This document shows, piece after piece, positions 43,321 to 53,052 of a stretch of DNA of 64,000 bases (positions are counted from its first letter, which is position 1; each line of letters starts with the position of its first letter). The stretch spans positions 124,001 to 188,000 of the forward strand of contig JALRMH010000013.1 in assembly GCA_026119935.1 (NCBI GenBank), given 5' to 3'. The DNA is from Endothia cerciana (Eukaryota > Ascomycota > Sordariomycetes > Diaporthales > Cryphonectriaceae). The position numbers and the translations under genes were made by a program. The notes below the pieces were generated by a model that worked only from the letters and a program-made list of their open reading frames with translations, did no database searches and had not been told where the DNA came from.

Positions 43321-44189
43321 TTAGTGCCAGAGAGACCTGACTACTTCTCGTTGCCCTGTGACTCCCAGATGTTCCTGGTTGGTGTCCTCGGAATCCTCCC
43401 TGACAGGAGCGCAGCTAGTCTGGGTTAGGTCCATGGAAACCGCCAGATGATCTTGATTGGACATATTTGTGTGTCTTTGTTCCACTGGTAGGCACTCATT
43501 ATAGCCTGGTGTTGGATGGGACCCGCTAGCATTCGGCGCATCTGTGGGGGTCGCATTGTTCTTCCCAAGAGCACTGTTGAGCTCTATCTCGTCAGCATAT
43601 GACAGGTAATATGATTATCTATGACGACTTACCATCTACTAGCTTGTTAACTCCATCGCTGCTAAAGGTGCTCATGATCCATTCCTTTGTACTCTGTACA
43701 CGGAAGTCCTCTCGCAGCAAGACTTCTTCCTGAATATTAGCTTTAATCAGGACTAGAGTCTCGGCTAGGGGGGGGGGGGCACCTACCATTCGAACCATCA
43801 AAGATGTGTTTTAGCTCTGGTTTGTGGGACAAAATCTTGCTCCGTACCTCCTCGAGTCTCTGCTTGTTGTATTTGCGAACCACCATGAGAGCTTCCTTAA
43901 CATCATTCGCAGAAAAATAGGCCAAGTCGTTCTGTAGCTGCTGTTGGGTCGATGCGATGCTCAAGACTTCCAGTTCAAAGGGCGTAAGCTTGCTGACCTC
44001 TTGTCTGTAATTATTATTCTGGGACATGAACTTAATAAATGAGATCAAGTGGCGTCTTTGGGTCAATGCCCATCGCTCATCCCCACAGAGAAACAGACAG
44101 GCCTTGTCCAGCCGTCTACGGAATGCCGCTCGCCATTCCTGCTTCTTTTCTTCAGCTGTCAGGATCTCAGGTTGAGGGTATGAGGCCAT
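43321..44189 (-). CDS. hypothetical three-exon gene, 257 aa
   Basis: Exon 1: 44189-43787 (MASYPQPEILTAEEKKQEW...). Intron 1: 43786-43741 (GTAGGT...ATTAAAG), containing a 12-base C run in the transcript sense. Exon 2: 43740-43633. Intron 2: 43632-43584 (GTAAGT...GAGATAG). Exon 3: 43583-43321, which adds 86 residues not visible as a separate ORF (ELNSALGKNNATPTDAP..., ending VVRSLWH). All three joins keep frame. The protein has a charged helical N-terminal domain (AAFRRRLDKACLFLCGDERW; KFMSQNNNYRQEVSKLTPFE) and a polar, disordered C-terminus. No family recognised. It sits between the DUF3723 relic and the divergently transcribed RING gene, so it may be cargo of the same mobile segment. Confidence 0.65.
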
Positions 44190-44732
44190 TGTAGTGTATG
44201 CAGTAAAACAAAGTTTGTGCTTGTGTAAGCTACAACGAAATGCTTTCTTGGAACTGGTAGTGGGGCCCGTGCGTGGCTCCATGGGTAAGCGCACTATCCG
44301 ATACACTGTGTACTACCGAGATTTATCCGTTGGAGCGGAGCTCCCGGCCTGCCTAATGATGATCATGCCATGTCTCGTATCCCGTATTTAAATGGACCTT
44401 AGCTGCGTCCACACCAGTCACAGCCCCACATAGCGTCAGCACGGAGCAATTACTCCCTGTAATGATCCTTGCTGGGTCACCCTAGACAATCTTGTGGTAA
44501 AGTCTCCACTTCTAGTCACCCTGCAGGGGTCATTCTACGTAATAATGATCTCTCTACTTTATTCATCCCCGTCCCTTCGCCCTGCTAAGGTCATTTTCCC
44601 CATGTAATGACTTGCCGCTTATTGCTCTGTGGAGCACTGCCAAGGACCATCTGAATATTAATATGTAGCTGGGTATTTTCTTCGCACACCCCTGTCTCCC
44701 TCTCCCTCTCCCTAAAGCTATCGTGAGCCATC

Positions 44733-46027
44733 ATGGTATCCTCAACAGAGTGCTTTATTTGTTTGGAGCCACATTCAGAAAACCATCAGCTTGAAGTTTT
44801 GAATCCTTGTGGTATGTGAATCTATGCTCACCTTTGGTTCATGCTGATATCAGGATAGGACATTTAGTGCACAAAGCTTGCTTCACAGGCTGGCATACAC
44901 GTGTAAATGCTAAAAGATGCCCTTATTGTCATAAGAAGTTGAAAAAGCCATATCTCATGGACCTTAAGCCACTTGTTAACTCATTGGCTGAGGCCGAAAG
45001 GTCCGCGGCGGACAATGAGCTACGGGCGGCGGAACTCCAAGAAGCGGTCCGCAAGGCTGAGCAGGGTGAGGCGGACAACGAGCTAAGGGCGGCGGAACTC
45101 CAAGAAGCGGTCCGCAAGGCTGAGCAGGTTGAGGCGGACAACGAGCTAAGGGCGGCGGAACTCCAAGAAGCGGTCCGCAAGGCTGAGCAGGGTGAGGCGA
45201 ACAATAAGCTATGGGAGGCGAAACTCCTAGAAGCGGCTCACAAGGCTGCCCGGGTTGAGGTGGACAATGAGCTAAGGGAGGCGGAACTCCAAGAAGCGGC
45301 CCGCAAGGCTGAGCAGGTTGAGGCGGACAACGAGCTAAGGGCGGCGGAACTCCAAGAAGCGGCCCGCAAGGCTGAGCAGGTTGAGGCGGACAACGAGCTA
45401 AGGGCGGCGGAACTCCAAGAAGCGGTCCGCAAGGCTGAGCAGGGTGAGGCGGACAAGAAGCTAAGGTTGGTGGAACTCCTAGCAGCGGTTCGCAGGGCTA
45501 CCCGTCTTGGGGCGAGCAATAAGCTAAAGGAGGAGAAACTCCAAGAAGCGGTTCGCAAGGCTGAGCAGGGTGAGGCGGAGGCCGCCTATCGGACTGGCGG
45601 GCGTTCCAAGTCGTTGGCCCGGCGTATGCGGAGCTTGTTGGATGCATACGAACAATCTAGCCCAACACTCTCGGAGCCGCGCGGCGAGGCGAGCCGCAGC
45701 GAAACAAGACAGAAGCTGCGAGGCGCGAGGACCACGGCTCAGGGTCCCCTCGCAGCCCCGGTCCAGATGAATACACCGGCAGTGGGAACCAAACGAAAGG
45801 GGTCCTGGGGCGACGACTTACCGGCCACGACGAGGCGAAGGAAGCCAGACCAAAGCTCCACCCTTATGTCGAGAGCACAGACGGCAGCTCGGGATCACGA
45901 CAACGCCTCAGGCTCGGCATGGACTCCTGTCGGGGTGAACCCTCCGTCACCTCTCTTTGCACCTCGTCCATGGCCCGCGACTGATGGTATGGAGGACAAC
46001 CCAATCGATCTTACTCTTTCTCCCTAG
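44733..46027 (+). CDS. RING-H2 protein with coiled-coil 21-residue repeats and C-terminal SIM-like motif, 415 aa
   Basis: Exon 1 is 44733-44811. The intron is 44812-44858 (GTATGT...CAGGATAG). Exon 2 is 44859-46027. Joining restores a C3H2C3 RING: C7-x2-C10, C26-G-H28-x2-H31-x2-C34, C47-P-x-C50 (ECFICLEP...NPCGHLVHKAC...RCPYC). This predicts an E3 ubiquitin ligase or E2-binding module. Residues about 75-275 are about nine tandem 21-residue units (EADNELRAAELQEAVRKAEQG), strongly charged and predicted to form a long coiled coil. A basic disordered tail with KRKGSWG and TRRRKP (possible NLS) ends in EDNPIDLTLSP, which resembles a SUMO-interaction motif. RING plus SIM is the layout of SUMO-targeted ubiquitin ligases; that role is an inference. 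Confidence 0.85.
45003..45575 (+). repeat. 63-bp tandem repeats in the RING gene, about nine units
   Basis: Each unit encodes a 21-residue helical block (three heptads). Several units are nearly identical in DNA (GCGGACAACGAGCTAAGGGC...), showing recent expansion or gene-conversion-like homogenisation. The two units starting GCGAACAATAAGC and GCGAGCAATAAGC are more diverged. The period is a multiple of three, so copy-number change would keep the frame. Confidence 0.9.
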
Positions 46028-46559
46028 TCTTTTTTTCTTCTTTCTTTCTTTCTTTCTTTTTCTTTTTTCCTTTTTTTTATGTCTAGGAAGGTGCTTAGAC
46101 GACAAACTGTGTACCAGCTGAGAAATAAAGTAAACTTGTAACAGGTATTCTGGACTTCTGCTATAAGCTGTTTTTCTCTGTTTATAGGTCAGTAGGAAAG
46201 TCGTTACACCTGCTTTGACGGGCAAGAACTGGCGCCATTTTGAGATCGATGTGGGGACTCACAATGTCCCGTAGCCTTGCTGCCAAGTCCTACGGACCCA
46301 GGCCCATGCAGAATCTGGGAACAAACATTGGCATCGATAAGATGAGCGGCTGTTACAAGGTGGAAACATCGACTACGATCCCTGTTTTCAGCCGGGAGTC
46401 GGGTCTAATGCCCCTGATGGCCGCCCAAGAGCAAGCTAATGAGCAGCATTCCCAGGATGACCTCACGTCTGTGCTCTAGATTCTCCAAGGTAGGTAGGTA
46501 GGTGGCTTGCTTGATGGGCCCTCCAACGGCAGAACTTTCACCGCTTACGGAGCCAGCGT
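46028..46559. other. RING gene 3' flank; polypyrimidine tract and small ORF
   Basis: Directly after the stop lies a T/C-rich tract (TTTCTTTC repeats, 46027-46080). An 79-codon ORF at 46240-46479 (+) has no family. A TAGG repeat of four units lies near 46490-46503. Confidence 0.4.
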
Positions 46560-46598
46560 GCACGGGCCACTAACGGAGGCTCCGTTAGTGGCCCGTGC
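46560..46598. repeat. perfect 19-bp palindrome with 1-bp spacer
   Basis: GCACGGGCCACTAACGGAG is followed by a single G and then its exact reverse complement. Flanking bases extend the symmetry imperfectly. It would form a strong hairpin. It looks like two terminal inverted repeats of a DNA transposon brought together by internal deletion, but no parent element is visible in the window. Confidence 0.9.
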
Positions 46599-47154
46599 GC
46601 GCCATGTGATGAGATCAATCGTGACTGCTGAGAACGAGGGAACTGCCAGCCCTGCCTGACACTTTTTATATCAGCGGCTTACGCTGGCCAGCGCTACTTA
46701 GCACACTCGCCGGTGGTCTGGAATCATGCTTGCGGATGTAGGATTGTACAGAGAGCTGTTGGCAGACCTGTTTATGATGCCCAACAGGAGGCCTGATAAC
46801 CATCTCCTTATTGCTATCATTGGCGGGGGGGGGCTAAAAATGAGGCCTATGGGGCTGGGATGGCGGTGGCTGCCACACTTGGAAAAGAGACATAGCGGAA
46901 GACGGGATACAAGCCGAGGGTGTCATAATAAATCATGCAAAGTCTGTCGCCTCGTCTTCATGAGTGGAAGCGGATACTTTGAAGACAAATTTCACGAGGA
47001 GCAGCTACTCTTCCGGGGCTCTGGTGCGCGAGATAGCAGCTTGCTATGGCAATCATTCCGGTTTTGGGGAGAACCGATCTTGTCTTTGTAATCTTGATCC
47101 GCCGAATCCCGCTATAACATCTTTGATCTGCAAAATTTGGTGTTTGGTTTCCCT
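46599..47154. other. no supported gene
   Basis: An ORF at 46726-47091 (+) crosses a 9-base G run near 46825. Shifting frame there gives GGAKNEAYGAGMAVAATL, which looks protein-like, but I cannot name a family. Possibly a fragment of a decayed gene. Confidence 0.35.
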
Positions 47155-47974
47155 CTACGCACCGCCTTCCTCCCGCTGGCTTTTATAGATTATGTAGATG
47201 TTGGGTATAGAGCCTCTGCTGCCAGCAGCGCGCTCGGCCTTACATTGCAATCGTTCACTCCGTCTCACACCATCCTCATGCTTCCTGTACTTCTGGACAC
47301 TGCTCGACTTTGTATACTCGAGGCGGGATAGTGGCGTTTTACACCTGGTCGATCTTCGAAGTCCAAATTCTCGCTTCGATGCTGAAGTTCTGGCGGGATG
47401 TGGGGATTGTGTGAGGTGTGTTCGATGATGCGTTCTGGGACGCGGTCGGGGTGTTCGATGGTGCGGGGTGTTCGATGGTGCGTTCTGGGACGCGGCCGGC
47501 GTGTTCGATGATGGAGACTTGTTGACTTTGAGGCTCTCTGGTCTGGGGGCAGGACTTGCTTTGTCTAGGAATCCAGCAAAGAATCGAACGATGGTATCGA
47601 AAGAACTGAAGTGGTAGATACACATTGCATTGGACCAGTGTATGTCGTCCTTTCCAAGCAGGTCCGGATTTGTTGAGAATTGGCGAAATGCATGCAACCA
47701 CATCTCAGATAGCTCTTTGTATCTTGCGTCTCGCGTCTTCTCAAGGCGCTGGAAGGAATTCCTCTTTACCTTTAGCAAGAGAGCTTGTATAGGATACATC
47801 TTTGAAAAAGGCATCCGCATCGAGGAGAGGAAGTGTTATAGAATTGAACTCTTAGGGCAGAGTTGTGAAGATGTCCTCAGGAGCCATGTCGAATTTCCAG
47901 GCTGGCCAGCAACGGTCAGGGCGGAGTGTAAAGCAATCAGGATTCGGCGCCGCAGAAACATCCGCAATCTCCAT
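47155..47974 (-). pseudogene. conserved-looking fungal protein of unknown family, broken by a stop and a frameshift
   Basis: From an ATG at 47974 the strand reads MEIADVSAAPNPDCFTLRPD, then PAWKFDMAPEDIFTTLP, an in-frame TAA, and EFNSITLPLLDADAFFKDV. A frameshift then leads to RLEKTRDARYKELSEMWLHA, RQFSTNPDLLGKDDIHWSN and FDTIVRFFAGFLDKASP. A Ser/Pro/Thr-rich tail follows with two RRS(T/E)R-type basic motifs and minisatellite-like repeats (47440-47520). The fragments read like a single family member, but I cannot name it. One stop and one frameshift over about 300 codons point to recent inactivation. Confidence 0.6.
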
Positions 47975-48134
47975 CTTGAAATGCTCGTTTGATAATATCA
48001 ATGACCGTGCTTAGATTGAGGTATTGTTGGTGCGGCTGAGAAGTTAGAAAGCTGTGAGGGAAGAATTAGGGAGAGCAGGAGGGGAAGCTGAGGTAGGTGC
48101 ACGTGGAAGTGTCACAGTATAAAGTCATTAATCA

Positions 48135-48410
48135 CACGGAGAAGAGCTATGTATAATGACCTATCTAATGGTGATGAACGCGTCCTTATATATCCAGCTC
48201 TTCAGTATGAGTCGCCCGAGTCGCTGGCGATCCCAGCGATCCATGGTGTGTCAGCCGCTGGAGTCGCTGGCGATCCTAGCGACTGTCCCTCCTTTATAAC
48301 CCTAACCCTTGATTACGTAAGCGCCAGTTTGGATGTTGCATCTGACATCTCGCCTTCCGTTCCCTTGTTCCGTCTGTTGGTTCCGTGACCTGCATGTTGG
48401 ATGGGTTATA
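48135..48410 (+). repeat. LTR-like dispersed repeat, copy B
   Basis: Matches the left-edge copy at both ends: GAAGAGCTATGTATAATGA..TATCTAATGGTGATGAACG and GGTTCCGTGACCTGCATGTT..TTATAACA. The centre contains a short internal duplication (GAGTCGCTGGCGATCC twice). A solo LTR is the likeliest explanation, but matching flanking duplications were not seen. Confidence 0.55.
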
Positions 48411-48497
48411 ACACTATGCAAATAACTCTTAGTGGTTACTATCGCTCTTTTCGACCTGAAAGCCTAGTACTCTGCTATTCTCACTAATTCCTGCATA

Positions 48498-48774
48498 ATG
48501 TCAAACAACACTGTTAAACCGCAGCCGCCAGCCCGTCTTACAACCCCTTCACTGAAAATCGAAACACAATCAACAGTCGATGACATCACATCCGTCGAAC
48601 AGGCCTCCAGGCCTCGGCCTCCACCTGAAATTTTTGCTACCCGGGCACTACAGATCGAAACACAATCAACAGTCGATTACTTCGAATCCGTCGTTGAACA
48701 GGTGTCCACCTCCAGGCCTCGGCCGCCACCCGGAATCTCTTGCAACTATTCCTTAACCAGAGCATGCAGACGTT
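48498..48774 (+). CDS. small Pro-rich hypothetical ORF with internal duplication
   Basis: ATG start (MSNNTVKPQPPARL), with two copies of a roughly 30-residue unit (KIETQSTVDDITSVEQ...SRPRPPPEI / QIETQSTVDYFESVVEQ...SRPRPPPGI). It may continue through a splice into the ORF at 48830-49249 (LLSNKAEGRIFVESVPNGLS...), but no clean donor and acceptor pair was found. No known family. Low confidence. Confidence 0.35.
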
Positions 48775-49221
48775 GATTCTAGGAAGGTCTCGACCTCGGA
48801 GCTCATAGTAGAATCTATAGGGCGATAATATGCTCTTATCCAACAAGGCAGAAGGGCGAATTTTCGTGGAGAGTGTGCCGAATGGCCTGAGTGTTTTTGA
48901 GGGTGAGCCACGGAGATTCATCGAGATCTATCCAGGCTGCCGGAAGGTCTCTGACAAGAAGACCTCGGTCGGGTTCCGGCTCCGACCCCGTCGGTACCGT
49001 GTTCTCATTCAGGAGGGTAGCATAAAGAGAAGGACTAGTTACACCTCGTCAAGCTCGAGGAGAAGGATTACAGCCAATGCGTTAGTCCTTGCATTGGCCG
49101 GAGAAAGCAATCACACACAGGAGCCCGTGCAAAGGGAGTCCCAACTGCCAGTCTTACCCTCTTTGCAATGTTCATCTTCAACTTGTCTTTGCCATGCGCT
49201 CTATAGTAGTGACGAGAAAAG

Positions 49222-50340
49222 TTACTCCAGTACAACCGGGTTGTCATAGCCTGAGCCCACATATCCCTCGTCCTCCAACACAATCGGGGTTTGATAGCTT
49301 GAACCCGGGAGTTCGTCAATATGATGAGGGTTTTGACCGCCCTCTGTTAACCACGCACGCTGCCTCATGTCCTGTACCCAGGCATCGCAGAGCCATTGAA
49401 CCCAGAAATCCACAAGGCCGCGAATACCAGAAGGAGGTCTAACAACATTAACAAAGATCACAGTCCCACCTTGAGCCTTAGATGCTCTGGCTAACGACTT
49501 GGCTAGCGAGATTGCTCCGTCAGATACAAGACTTGTGCCGAGGATCAATAGTAGATATGGACCATTTGACTGATCGTTGGAGGCAAGCCTCGAGATCTTG
49601 AGATCATGCGGGTGTGGCTGTCCAGTCCGAATGATGTCAGGCAGAAGAATGCCGAAAGACATCCAACGCTTCTCGGCTGCTGACCGGGCCTCAAAACCTT
49701 CCTGGCAAGCCGGGCAATCAATATCACAGTTCCTCATGATATTGTACTCGTGATCACTCCATGTCGTAGTCTTGGAGCAGATGTAGCAGCGTAGAAGTCG
49801 CAAAGATCCGTGCAGCTGGATGCACTCAACATTGTCCTGGTTGATATCAGTTGATAGTCCTGCATGCTCTTCGAGCATGTCAATGTTCTGGCTGTAGCAT
49901 CGGACGAGTCGTTTCTCGTCGCGCAGCTTGACTAGTAGTTTATGGACCTCTGTCGGCTGGCTATTCAAAGCCTGCTGGCGTAGATGCAAGGCGTCCTTCC
50001 GGAGTTTGCATAGGCTGTCTGGGTGGGGCCTCGCTGACTCGCTGAACAGCTCGCCCTTCGAGTACATCTCCTTGGATGATCGAAAGTCCTGTTGGGGATC
50101 AGCCTGTGTATCGATGAGCAGGGCGGGGAGAGGCGGGCGATAGGGGGCGAGGCTCACAGGAATCCCAGCAGCTGTGCTGATCCCAGCACCGACCAGCGCC
50201 ACGACATTTGGGCACTCATGGACCAGGGAGGCGATGAAGTTCAAAGAGTGGCTCATTCCTGGAAGAATTGGTGGCAATTCTTCTTGGAACGGAAGCATAC
50301 TTTCCTGGGGCGAAGGCAGGGCATCTATTTGGCGAGGCAT
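49222..50340 (-). CDS. SIR2-family NAD-dependent protein deacylase (sirtuin), 349 aa
   Basis: ATG at 50340 (MPRQIDALPS). The unspliced frame stays open through a 69-bp intron (50157-50089, GTGAGC...CCCAACAG). Removing it restores the invariant GAGISTAAGIP-DFRSSKEMY at residues 51-67, so the intron is real. Other sirtuin motifs follow: CYSQNIDMLEEHAG, the catalytic His in CIQLHGS, a zinc ribbon CYIC...CPAC, FGILLPDIIRTG and LLLILGTSLVSDGA, then VIFVNVV. All catalytic and NAD-binding motifs are present. The C-terminus carries two hydrophobic-acidic motifs (TPIVLEDEG and DNPVVLE at the very end) resembling SUMO-interaction motifs. It probably acts in the nucleus on histones or other proteins. 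Intact. Confidence 0.95.
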   Translation of the reverse strand: MPRQIDALPSPQESMLPFQEELPPILPGMSHSLNFIASLVHECPNVVALVGAGISTAAGIPVSLAPYRPPLPALLIDTQADPQQDFRSSKEMYSKGELFSESARPHPDSLCKLRKDALHLRQQALNSQPTEVHKLLVKLRDEKRLVRCYSQNIDMLEEHAGLSTDINQDNVECIQLHGSLRLLRCYICSKTTTWSDHEYNIMRNCDIDCPACQEGFEARSAAEKRWMSFGILLPDIIRTGQPHPHDLKISRLASNDQSNGPYLLLILGTSLVSDGAISLAKSLARASKAQGGTVIFVNVVRPPSGIRGLVDFWVQWLCDAWVQDMRQRAWLTEGGQNPHHIDELPGSSYQTPIVLEDEGYVGSGYDNPVVLE

Positions 50341-51387
50341 TTCGAGAGTCGTATGAGTAGATGTAGGAGTCGAGCTAGGAATATGGTGGTACAGACCTGA
50401 AGAATGTGAAGAGGACGAGAAAATCAATCGAGGGCACCGGGTGCCAGAGCTAGTTCATATATGCTAAGTAAGACCTTGGGATCTTGCGAACTTCACCGAC
50501 ATCTCGCCGCGGATTTTCCTTTGTACACCTATTACACCAAGTTTCAACCTTCCGGCTCGCCCTTTGCACCACTATCCCCTAAGCTAGGATAGGACGGACA
50601 AGTCATCGACCACTGCCTACAGTAGCTATTCACTAGCTTGTTCCTCAGCCACCTAGTGATAGAGACGATCTAATCGTGCTGAACGAGGCCAAGATCCGCG
50701 AGAGTACTTTACACAGCCCACACCCTAATCTGGTTAGCTATCCTTAGCTGTGTCGAGGAGGACGAGGGCCGGCTCGTGCGCTTGGTATTTAAGTGTAATA
50801 CCAAGCCGCTCCAAAATCGAGCCGCTGGAGGACTTTCCAGCAGCGCATGGATTGTATGGACCACGTCGAGGCGGCGGCAGCGCATTTGCACCTGCTAGGA
50901 CTGAAACAGACGACGCAATCAAAGTTAAAGAGAAGGAACCAGAATATGAAATGAAACATGTACCCTTGTATGGGACATGGTCTTTTGCAGTGTCACTGTG
51001 TATAGAAACGGTGGGAAAATGCTGTGCTGGGGGGTCTCCGTTTTATCCAGCCTAACGGCTGTTATCCCTGTCAATTCGTCGGCACCAAGGCCACCTAAAT
51101 GGGTTCCCCAGGCTACCCTAAAGGGGTTAAATGGCGCAGGGGTTTTAACGCTTGCCTGCGGCCCCATCGATGGTACCCTGGACTGGCGAAGAGCTGGATT
51201 TACAAGGATGGACTTGGAATCTCGATGCTCACATGGGATTTTCTCCAATCAGCATCACGGACCACACCTAGCCTGTGGTGATGCCCACTCCAGTCACCGC
51301 ATTTCCTCGGCTATCTCTTTTGTCCTCCCTCCCTCCATCAACACCTCCACATCTTCGATCTCACCTTTCCGCTCCATCTCCCACCAT
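50341..51387. other. promoter-side DNA and dispersed-repeat segment
   Basis: No gene recognised. At 51163-51196 a 33-bp stretch (GCGGCCCCATCGATGGTACC and beyond) matches 724-756 with about three mismatches, showing shared repeat ancestry. A pyrimidine-rich leader with CATC/CTCC runs precedes the next ORF. Confidence 0.45.
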
Positions 51388-53052
51388 CATGCACTCTTGT
51401 AAGTGCAGGTCCTGTGGCACGTTACCCCATCGTCGGAATGCCGCTGGTTGTCCTGCTGGAGCCCGCGTTGAACCGACGGATCTCTGCCTGGGATGCCGCT
51501 GGCTTATCCTCCTGACCGAGACCACCGCGACAGGATTGCTACTCATTGCCTCCGGCCAGTGAAGGCGCCTGGGTCCCTGGGAAGGCGGCTTCGGCCGGCT
51601 GTTGTTGTCGCATTTGGAGCCGGCGTTGAACCCGGGACAGAGTCCGGGCCAGGCGCTGCACTGACGGTCCCCGTCGGTGAATTCCCTTCGTCATTGCCCG
51701 AGTCAAGGCTGCTCTGCTGCTGCAGCAAGAAGCCTGGGTGGGTGGGAATCTTGCCAGACACTGTGCAGGGGCGTATTCCTCAGATACCAGGCCTACTGAT
51801 CCTGCCCCTGTTATGTGAACGGTTGGCTAACATAAGCCCTCTAGGACATTGCAAACGTTCCAACTAGCCTCCTGCCCACCATCCGGCGACCCCTCAGTCC
51901 TACGTCACCCAGATTTCGGCATGGAATCTGGCGCTGCCCAGGGGCGAACGCGATGAGCGGAACGATCGGCCAGACCGCGAGTGTTCACAACCGACCACTA
52001 ATACGCCTGACCGGAGTGCAACCTCGCACGATAATAACCACGCTGCCAAGTCGAACAAGATCTATATTAACACATGCACCACGATATCCTGGGTACGAAG
52101 CGATAATGCGGGTGGGCAAGACGGGACGAGCAGCCACCAGAGCATCCCTGCTATGCGTAAGAAAGAACTGCCTCCTTCCGCCTGCACATCAGCTTGCGTA
52201 AACAGGATTCCGAGAGATACATTGGTCTTTATGTGTACATCCCACCCGAACACGTACGACGCCTAGAACGCATTCTGGAGCCGGTGCCCGGCGAGGACGA
52301 TTCGATACTACCGCCCTCCGGTTCGAGCTCCATAAGCCGCCAGTCCTCATAGGGCCCTACGCCAATCTCGAGACGGCCTTAGCCCCTGCTGACCACCCTG
52401 CGCTGGGATGCTTACAGGGCCTCACCGCACAGCTCGACGTCCGCCTGTTGATCCCTATCGAGAGCGAGGATGCTTCAACAACCCAGGATCTGTTGCGTGT
52501 CTGCCAGGCGTTTGTTCTGCCCGAGCCACCATTTGTCAGCATCTTCAATAGAACCCACATTGCCTCTCTGTACGGCGGACGCGGCGGCGTCATCTTATCT
52601 GGACAATAGGATCTGCCTCCGTCCACCGCCCAAGGGGCTCCAGGTGGCAGGCGACGCGCGGGTGGGCGGGGGGGCATAAGGTTCAGCTGCCAAGCTATGA
52701 CGCCGTAGCATCTGCTCATCCTCCTCCACAACCCCAACAGTTGCCAGCCCCCGGCCCTAGTGTTTCGAATAAGCGACCCCGCCTTGACGACAACAACACA
52801 GGCGAGCCGGTGAACGAGACATAATAGGCACCAAACAGATGCGCGACCAGCTGCGGGACAAGATCCGCGATGAGAATCCGCGATGAGCTCCGCGGCGAGA
52901 TGCGGGATCAGCTGCAAGAACGTGAGGATAAGCTGCGGCGTGAGCTACGGGATGCGTTGCATGCCGGGGTCGTAGAGATACGCGAGACACTGGTGACCGA
53001 GCTTGAGGGTCATGCGCGAGGATACATGGATTCCATCTTCACGAGAAGATGA
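51388..53052 (+). pseudogene. decayed repetitive-looking gene of unrecognised family with coiled-coil C-terminus
   Basis: The sequence starts MHSCKCRSCGTLPHRRNAAG with a Cys-rich N-terminus (CxCxxC...CLGC). After frame changes it continues with a polar stretch, RYIGLYVYIPPEHVRRLERI, FELHKPPVLIGPYANLETAL, DLLRVCQAFVLPEPPFVS and TRTHIASLYGG-like pieces. It ends in a charged coiled coil (RDELRGEMRDQLQEREDK, LVTELEGHARGYMDSIF). Stops and several frameshifts separate these parts. GC-rich composition and shared repeat sequence upstream suggest a multicopy element gene. I do not know the family. Confidence 0.5.

Noticed and set aside
44929..45558. Minus-strand Ser/Ala-rich repetitive ORFs
   Set aside because: Shadows of the coiled-coil repeats of the RING gene on the plus strand.
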